A stretch of DNA of 10,883 nucleotides from contig USLV01000021.1 of NCBI GenBank assembly GCA_900555705.1, positions 1 to 10,883 of the forward strand, read 5' to 3'. The notes under the pieces are model-generated. The model was not told the origin of the DNA. It did no database searches and saw only the letters and a program-made list of their open reading frames with translations. The stretch's first letter is position 1. The number at the start of each line of letters is the position of its first letter. Shown here in pieces: positions 6,463-10,883 of this stretch. The translations under genes were made by a program, and so were the position numbers. This DNA is from an uncultured Oscillospiraceae bacterium (GTDB lineage: Bacteria; Bacillota; Clostridia; Oscillospirales; Acutalibacteraceae).

Positions 6463-9400
6463 TTACTTCTGCTCCTTCTTTTTCAGGACCACAGCGGACA
6501 CCGCAGCGGCAGCAACCGCCAGCAGCGCCACCGGCAGAACCGCGCTGGCTTCGCCAGTTTCGGTCTCGCCAGGCAGAGCTTCCGTCGTCGGAGCAGCCGT
6601 CTCGGCGGGCTCCTCATTGGAAGGCTCAGTCTCCTCCTCAGAGGGTTCCGGCTCGGTCTCGGAAGGTTCGGTCTCCGTCGCGGAAGGCTCAGTCTCGGTT
6701 TCGGAAGGCTCGGTCTCCGTCACAGAGGGCTCAGTCTCGGTCACAGTCGGCTCCGTTGTTGGCTGAGTCGGCGCCTCGTAGTCCTCGACAGCCTTCTGCG
6801 CAGCGGCCAGCGTCTCGGCAAGAACCATCACATCACGGACAGTTGCCTCCTCGCCGTTCACAGCCTTCGCAGCCGCGATCGCCGCATCCAGCGCATCCGT
6901 CAGTGCCTTCGGTACATCCTTGGTATCGACTTTCTCAGCCTTGGCAACCGCCTCGGCCAGATCCGCCACCTGCTGCTTGCCGTAGTCGCTGTCATTCGCC
7001 GCACCCGCATACGGGGTCAACACAATGTCATCAAAACCAACGGTCAGCGCATCGGTCGGCGTGCAGAAGAAGCGCAGCTGCGCAACCTTCTCCATCTGCT
7101 CGATCTTGCTCAGGCTCATATCGCGAATCTTGATCTGGATCTTGTTCCAGCCATCCTGCAGGCCGGTCAGTGTACCAACGTTGAACTGCGCCTCGATCTG
7201 ATCCTGCTGCTGGGAAATCTCAATCCAGCTGCTGCCCGGCAGCGCATCAACATCGCTCACATAGAACCACGCCTCAAGATAATAGGTATCCGCCCAGCCT
7301 TGCGGCAGCGCAATGTCGAGTGTAGCATTTTTGCGAGCGATAAGCGCCTCTTTACCGCCTTCAGAGGTGGCGAAGATCGCACCAGCGCCCTGCTTCTTGT
7401 TGGTCGTATCCAGCGTACCGCTGTTGAAATCGGTCGCATTGTCCATCGTTTCGAGTACGATAACCTCTGGGGCTTTCGCCGCGGTCAGACCCTTGATCGC
7501 CGCGGTCAGATCGTCAATCGCTTTCTGAATGTCAGCCTCCGTGGCCTCCTCGTTGTCCAGCACAGCCTTCGCCGCGTTCATCGCGTCGGTATAAGCCTTC
7601 GCACTGTCCGCAGTGTAGGCAGAGAGATCCTTGATCTCCGCAGCAACCATCTCGCGAAGCGCATCCTTCGGATCCGGCGCAGCGGTCTTTGTCACGGTGA
7701 TCTTGCGGATATAGATGCAATCACCAGGTGTGTTCGTATTGAAGATCAGCATCAGATCGGAACCGCCGTCCATCTGACCATTGCCATTCTCCGCTTTGCG
7801 CAGGAATTTCGCATCGGTGAGCTGCCACTCCGTGGTCGCCCACTCGCCCTTCACCAGCGTAGCATCGGAAGCCTTTTTCCAGTCGCCATACTTCTTCGCA
7901 TCCTCAACGGAGAAGTAGTACGGACGCATCTGCGAACCATCGGTAGACTCCTCCGGCAGATAATACTCCACCCGGATGGTCACATTGCTGTCGTTCTCAG
8001 CGAGCACATTCGGATCAATCTTCAGGCACATGTTCGCATTGGTGTTCTGCAGCTTCAGGCCGTTGGAGCCGCCGATTTCCACCGGAGTCGTAACATTTTC
8101 GCCGCCAGGAATATGATTGCCGCTGACGGTCATATTCTTCAGAACCACTTCACCGGTCGAATAATCGACCTCAGCAGAAGAATAATCCGCCGGGACATCC
8201 TCAACGAGAGCCGCATCCGCATCCTGCAGGTTCTTCAGAGCGGTCGCGACATCTTCCTCGGTCGCGCCGTCCTTCGCAAGAACCGCCTTTGCAGCCGCGA
8301 GGGCCTCCGCATACACGGCGACGGTCTCCTCGGTGTAGCCGGAGAGATCCTCCTTCGCGTTCTCAACAGCCGCCGCGAGCTCGGTCTTGTCCGCTTCCTT
8401 CACCAGCGTCAGGCTGCGGAGGAAGTAGCCAACCGTCTTGTCGGCATTGCCATTGTAGAAGCAAACGTGGAAATAGTTGCCGTTGGCCAGCATGGTGTTG
8501 TCCATCGGGATGTAGGCAACCGCCCACTGATCAAAGACAACCGGTGTAAAGGCCGCACCCGCACCGCCAATAGACTGGTTCAGCGCCGGCTCCTTACCCG
8601 TGCCGCCGTCGACCTTGTTGTCGATGCTGTTCCAATGCGGGCGACGGAAAGCAAGCGTCGCTTTCGCGCAATCCGCAATCGTCAGGCCTTCGTTAGCCTC
8701 CATAATCGCCCCAGCGGTCTCGCCCGGCAGATAATACTCCACCTTCAGCATCAGATTGCTCTGCACGCCATCGACATCGGGATTTTCATCCACATTCGGG
8801 AAGACAGAGGTATCGAAGGTGAACTCGATCGGACGATCGTTGTGCGCCGTGCCATACCAGTTGGCCTCTTTGCCGGCAACCGTAACCTTCTTCGTCAGAT
8901 CGTTCTTCGTGATCGTCGCATTGACGTTATTGGCGGGATCCAGCAGATCGACCTTCGCCACATTCTTGATGACCTCCGGCGGGATCAGCTCAAGACCCGC
9001 CTTCGCATCGGTCAGCGCTTTGGTCGCCGCATCGACAACCGACTGACGGGCAAACGGATCCGTCACAGCCTTCGCCGCATCGAGAGCCGCAATGTAGGTC
9101 GCGACCGTCTCTTCCGTATATTTGGAGAGATCGGTAACCTCGTCGGCAATCGCCGCATCCAGCGCCGTCCGGTCACTCTTCTTGAAGACCTCAACGCACT
9201 TGATGACCCGGCCATTGGCGTTCAGGCGGAACGAACCGGCCGCATGCTGACCATTGGCAAACGCCGCATCCGTCATTTCAAAGGTCACGACCTCTGCCGC
9301 CGGCTGATTCAGCGTCTTATAATTCTTGTTCGAAGCATCCGGATCAGAGGTCTGATACTCCAGCGCGATCGAACCGGAGAAATCTTCTTCCGCGGACTTC

Positions 9401-10377
9401 GCCAGATGGACATTGACGCGGATGTCACCGACACCCAACATGCTGTCGCTCACCTTGAAGTACAGGAAATTTCTGCGACCGGCATCCAAGCCATTTTCGG
9501 TCAGAGCAGCCTTCTGCCAATCAGCAGCAGTCAAAGGCTGAACCGTATAGATCATACCCGACGTAGCGGACTCGGTGTACTCCGGATAGAAATCCGTCAC
9601 AACCTGACGCTTCGTGAAATCAATATAATCGTAATCCGAGGCAACGCGATCCGTTACATCCTCGGTCTTCACGACCATAGCGCTTCTGATGAACCAGCCG
9701 TCCGCTTCCTGACCAGCGCCCCATTTAATGAAGTTCAGGTTACGCTTATCCGTAGAGAAATCCACATCAGGCTCCAGATTGATGACCGCGATATTCCAGG
9801 CATCCGCCGGAGCCGCCACCATCACACCGGACGGGGTGTGACGAAGCGTACTGGACTGCAACAGATTTGTCGGCTTATCCGCCACTACGTAATCGGCACC
9901 TTCACCCTTTCCATAGGGATACTGGGCAGCCCAGCGGGTATTATCCGTTGCAGCAACGATCGGTTTGCCCTTTCCATCGGGATCATTTTTGATCTCATCA
10001 GGGGTATCGTCGCCCACCAGCGTTTCCTTCGGCAGATAATACTCCACCAGAATGCTGAGAGCCTCGCCCTTTTCGAACAGACCCTCATTCAGTAGCATAC
10101 CAAAGCCACGATTGTTCGACGGATACCAGCAGGCATACTCGCCATCCGGCATCTGTACCCAAAAACAACCCGAGGATTTGTCAGGTCTGGCAACCTCCGC
10201 GCCAGCATGATTAAATCTCTGCGTCGCATTGGTCGCAACCGGCTTGCCGGTCGAGAAATCAAGCTTCGCATAAGTCGGCGCTTCCCCGTCCTCAGCCAGG
10301 CTGAAGAACGCGAAGGTGCCGATGGATCCAACCAGCAGAGCCAGCGAGAGGATCCATGCCATGGACTTCTTCCACAT
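6463..10377 (-). CDS. Large surface-anchored multimodular protein with four FIVAR-like modules
   Basis: 1304 residues, function not recognised. A signal peptide (MWKKSMAWILSLALL..., cleavage near SLA-E) is followed by beta-rich modules of about 150-210 residues at roughly 29-238, 245-398, 473-660, 732-900 and 970-1130. Four Ala-rich helical FIVAR-like modules lie at about 400-468, 663-728, 903-968 and 1130-1200; the first three contain (D/E)LSxYT, with most of the helix built of AAKAV and ALxDA patterns. VEYYLPxE(T/S) recurs in modules 1, 3 and 4 (111, 546, 803). The last beta module resembles a LamG/CBM fold (WFYVSD ... VGFDDIVLTPY). A 42-residue TETEPSx linker (1213-1254), LPGETETG, a hydrophobic segment (about 1279-1298) and KKKEQK form an LPxTG-like anchor. 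No catalytic motif, dockerin or cohesin is seen; glycan or surface binding is inferred from FIVAR neighbours in other proteins. ATG 10377 is preferred over in-frame ATG 10398 because AGGAAAGGA lies 9 nt before it, while 10398 lacks a binding site. Confidence 0.88.
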   Translation of the reverse strand: MWKKSMAWILSLALLVGSIGTFAFFSLAEDGEAPTYAKLDFSTGKPVATNATQRFNHAGAEVARPDKSSGCFWVQMPDGEYACWYPSNNRGFGMLLNEGLFEKGEALSILVEYYLPKETLVGDDTPDEIKNDPDGKGKPIVAATDNTRWAAQYPYGKGEGADYVVADKPTNLLQSSTLRHTPSGVMVAAPADAWNIAVINLEPDVDFSTDKRNLNFIKWGAGQEADGWFIRSAMVVKTEDVTDRVASDYDYIDFTKRQVVTDFYPEYTESATSGMIYTVQPLTAADWQKAALTENGLDAGRRNFLYFKVSDSMLGVGDIRVNVHLAKSAEEDFSGSIALEYQTSDPDASNKNYKTLNQPAAEVVTFEMTDAAFANGQHAAGSFRLNANGRVIKCVEVFKKSDRTALDAAIADEVTDLSKYTEETVATYIAALDAAKAVTDPFARQSVVDAATKALTDAKAGLELIPPEVIKNVAKVDLLDPANNVNATITKNDLTKKVTVAGKEANWYGTAHNDRPIEFTFDTSVFPNVDENPDVDGVQSNLMLKVEYYLPGETAGAIMEANEGLTIADCAKATLAFRRPHWNSIDNKVDGGTGKEPALNQSIGGAGAAFTPVVFDQWAVAYIPMDNTMLANGNYFHVCFYNGNADKTVGYFLRSLTLVKEADKTELAAAVENAKEDLSGYTEETVAVYAEALAAAKAVLAKDGATEEDVATALKNLQDADAALVEDVPADYSSAEVDYSTGEVVLKNMTVSGNHIPGGENVTTPVEIGGSNGLKLQNTNANMCLKIDPNVLAENDSNVTIRVEYYLPEESTDGSQMRPYYFSVEDAKKYGDWKKASDATLVKGEWATTEWQLTDAKFLRKAENGNGQMDGGSDLMLIFNTNTPGDCIYIRKITVTKTAAPDPKDALREMVAAEIKDLSAYTADSAKAYTDAMNAAKAVLDNEEATEADIQKAIDDLTAAIKGLTAAKAPEVIVLETMDNATDFNSGTLDTTNKKQGAGAIFATSEGGKEALIARKNATLDIALPQGWADTYYLEAWFYVSDVDALPGSSWIEISQQQDQIEAQFNVGTLTGLQDGWNKIQIKIRDMSLSKIEQMEKVAQLRFFCTPTDALTVGFDDIVLTPYAGAANDSDYGKQQVADLAEAVAKAEKVDTKDVPKALTDALDAAIAAAKAVNGEEATVRDVMVLAETLAAAQKAVEDYEAPTQPTTEPTVTETEPSVTETEPSETETEPSATETEPSETEPEPSEEETEPSNEEPAETAAPTTEALPGETETGEASAVLPVALLAVAAAAVSAVVLKKKEQK
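6616..6741 (-). repeat. Six 21-bp tandem units encoding TETEPSx linker
   Basis: The 126 bp split exactly into six 21-bp units encoding TETEPSV, TETEPSE, TETEPSA, TETEPSE, TEPEPSE and EETEPSN. They form an extended acidic spacer between the last FIVAR-like module and the anchor, likely spanning the cell wall. The units nearest the anchor have diverged most. The near-identity of DNA units makes copy-number change by slippage plausible. Confidence 0.85.
7954..7972 (-). repeat. Copy 3 of a 19-bp repeat inside the FIVAR gene (VEYYLP motif)
   Basis: The plus-strand 19-mer CGGCAGATAATACTCCACC occurs unchanged here and at 8725-8743 and 10030-10048. It encodes the GVEYYLP-type strand at equivalent places in three beta modules. 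Identity over 19 bases, including synonymous positions, points to module duplication within the gene. Confidence 0.8.
8725..8743 (-). repeat. Copy 2 of the 19-bp VEYYLP-coding repeat
   Basis: Identical to 7954-7972 and 10030-10048; it lies in the third beta module of the surface protein (residue 546 onward). Confidence 0.8.
10030..10048 (-). repeat. Copy 1 of the 19-bp VEYYLP-coding repeat
   Basis: Identical to 7954-7972 and 8725-8743; it lies in the first beta module of the surface protein (residue 111 onward). Confidence 0.8.
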
Positions 10378-10399
10378 GTTTTCCATTCCTTTCCTCATT

Positions 10400-10459
10400 C
10401 GGGCACCGGGGATCGGCCCCCCGAAAACCCGTTTTTTTGAGTGGTATGTCTCTCATACC
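10400..10459. promoter_or_regulatory. Structured leader of the FIVAR gene, two hairpins before the ribosome binding site
   Basis: The leader of about 89 nt contains a perfect 6-bp inverted repeat GGTATG-TCTCT-CATACC (10443-10459) near its 5' end. Next to the Shine-Dalgarno (10395-10387) lies a GC-rich structure: CGGGG (10407-10411) pairs with CCCCG (10419-10423), enclosed by CGGG (10400-10403) and CCCG (10428-10431). On the plus strand this is followed by seven T (10432-10438), so it also looks like an intrinsic terminator for antisense transcription. It could limit ribosome access or stop antisense RNA; no known riboswitch class is recognised. Confidence 0.4.
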
Positions 10460-10471
10460 TCTTCACCTATA

Positions 10472-10500
10472 AACTTAACACGAACATTGGGAAATGTCAA
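10472..10500 (-). promoter_or_regulatory. Sigma-A type promoter of the FIVAR surface-protein gene
   Basis: On the minus strand TTGACA (10500-10495) and TAAGTT (10477-10472) are separated by exactly 17 bp, with an extended -10 TG one base upstream. The start site would be near 10466. Since the polC terminator lies about 85 bp upstream, the gene is expected to be transcribed on its own. Confidence 0.75.
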
Positions 10501-10583
10501 TAGTTGTTTCCAAATTGCCATACAGCAAATTGGGCAGTATTGCATATTTTGGCAACTCGTCGTTTGAGTTCGGGGAAACCGCC

Positions 10584-10634
10584 AAAAAAAGCGACTGTCC
10601 TCTGTGATAAATCACAACGAACGGCCGCTTTTTT
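10584..10634 (-). terminator. Intrinsic terminator of polC
   Basis: On the minus strand AAAAAAGCG just after the stop codon pairs with CGCTTTTTTT, enclosing a partly paired stem tipped by a perfect TGTGAT-TT-ATCACA hairpin (10603-10616). A seven-base T-run ends it. The plus strand also ends in a T-run, so it could work in both directions, though no plus-strand gene is seen. Confidence 0.88.
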
Positions 10635-10636
10635 CA

Positions 10637-10883
10637 TCAGAACAGGCTCATCTGGCTGGTCTGGGGCAGATTGTCGAGTGCGCCGAGCAGACGGAGCGAT
10701 TCCACAACCGCTTTGGTGATGCCGCTGCGCGCCTGCAGGTCGTCCCAGGAGATGAACTCCCCGGCCTCGCGCGCCTGCATCAGCCCTTCGGCGGCCGCTC
10801 CGCCGAGTCCTTTGACCGAGCTGAACGGGAGGCGGATTTTGCCGTCCTCCATCAAAAATTTATAGGAATGGGAGCGATAGAGA
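10637..10883 (-). CDS. polC: DNA polymerase III alpha subunit, PolC type, C-terminal 81 residues (5' part outside window)
   Basis: The visible tail reads LYRSHSYKFL, then IRLPFSSVKGLGGAAAEGLM, AREAGEFISWDDLQARSGI, and ends LPQTSQMSLF. Gram-positive PolC proteins end in the same way: an LPPF-type strand, a helix-hairpin-helix GLG, REEGEFLSKEDLQQR, and a terminal QLSLF-like peptide that binds the beta sliding clamp. PolC is the main replicative polymerase of low-GC Gram-positive bacteria, with a built-in 3'-5' exonuclease that lies outside this window. The gene ends TGA at 10639-10637 and is closed by a strong terminator. It is a core gene and marks the edge of the accessory, dockerin-containing stretch. 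Confidence 0.93.
   Translation of the reverse strand, partial: LYRSHSYKFLMEDGKIRLPFSSVKGLGGAAAEGLMQAREAGEFISWDDLQARSGITKAVVESLRLLGALDNLPQTSQMSLF

Noticed and set aside
6616..6741. Regular repeats as a possible CRISPR array
   Set aside because: The 21-bp units are contiguous with no spacers and encode an in-frame protein linker.
6270..7133. 287-codon plus-strand frame rich in Ser, Arg and Pro
   Set aside because: The repetitive composition comes from reading the TETEPSx linker repeats out of frame on the opposite strand.
6385..10095. 1236-codon plus-strand open frame
   Set aside because: Antisense shadow of the FIVAR gene; its start lies next to that gene's terminator and its product is Arg/Leu-rich without domains.
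6463..10377. Surface protein as the scaffoldin for the two dockerin proteins
   Set aside because: The helical modules fit FIVAR-like domains, and none of the beta modules shows a cohesin pattern that I can recognise; a profile search would be needed to reopen this.
10511..10555. Repeated CAAATTG and TTGCC/GGCAA elements upstream of the FIVAR promoter
   Set aside because: The motifs are short, not properly symmetrical and A/T-rich, so chance is a sufficient explanation.

Overview
The window looks like chromosomal DNA of a Gram-positive, probably gut-dwelling Clostridia member (Oscillospiraceae/Ruminococcaceae-like). The reasons are a PolC-type DNA polymerase III at one edge, dockerin-bearing secreted glycan enzymes, sigma-A style promoters (TTGACA, 17 bp, TAnnnT), a Gram-positive surface-anchoring tail and fairly GC-rich coding sequence. 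The genus is an inference; no rRNA or other taxonomic marker is present. All four genes lie on the minus strand, so they are read from the high coordinates downwards.

Layout in direction of transcription. (1) 10883-10637: the last 81 codons of polC, followed by a strong terminator at 10634-10584. (2) 10377-6463: a 1304-residue secreted, surface-anchored protein made of alternating beta-sandwich-like modules and four FIVAR-like helical modules, then a Glu/Thr/Pro repeat linker and a C-terminal membrane/sorting tail. It has its own promoter, a structured leader and a strong terminator. (3) 6099-4288: a secreted family 43 glycoside hydrolase with a complete N-terminal dockerin and a C-terminal carbohydrate-binding-like module, again with its own promoter and terminator. 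(4) 3967-1: a very large secreted protein (at least 1322 residues, C-terminus outside the window) with two homologous right-handed beta-helix (pectate-lyase/GH55-like) domains, flanking beta-sandwich regions and the start of a C-terminal dockerin. Its promoter is near consensus.

How the parts may work together: the beta-helix protein and the GH43 enzyme carry dockerins with the same recognition-helix pattern (NTTDARxxLQYAVE), so they should dock on the same cohesin type, i.e. a cellulosome-like complex whose scaffoldin is not in this window. The FIVAR protein has no dockerin and no cohesin that I can recognise, but has a wall/membrane anchor; it may bind glycan or cell surface. Each of the three accessory genes is a separate transcription unit, so co-regulation, if any, would act through operators. 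Several palindromes and one duplicated motif sit at or near the promoters and are listed as candidates.

Three very long open frames on the plus strand lie exactly antisense, codon-in-register, to the three accessory genes. They result from avoidance of TTA, CTA and TCA codons and are not annotated as genes. I do not see CRISPR arrays, tRNA/rRNA genes, insertion sequences or phage genes. The most novel material is the architecture of the two giant proteins (the 1304-residue FIVAR protein and the double beta-helix dockerin protein), not a clearly new type of system.
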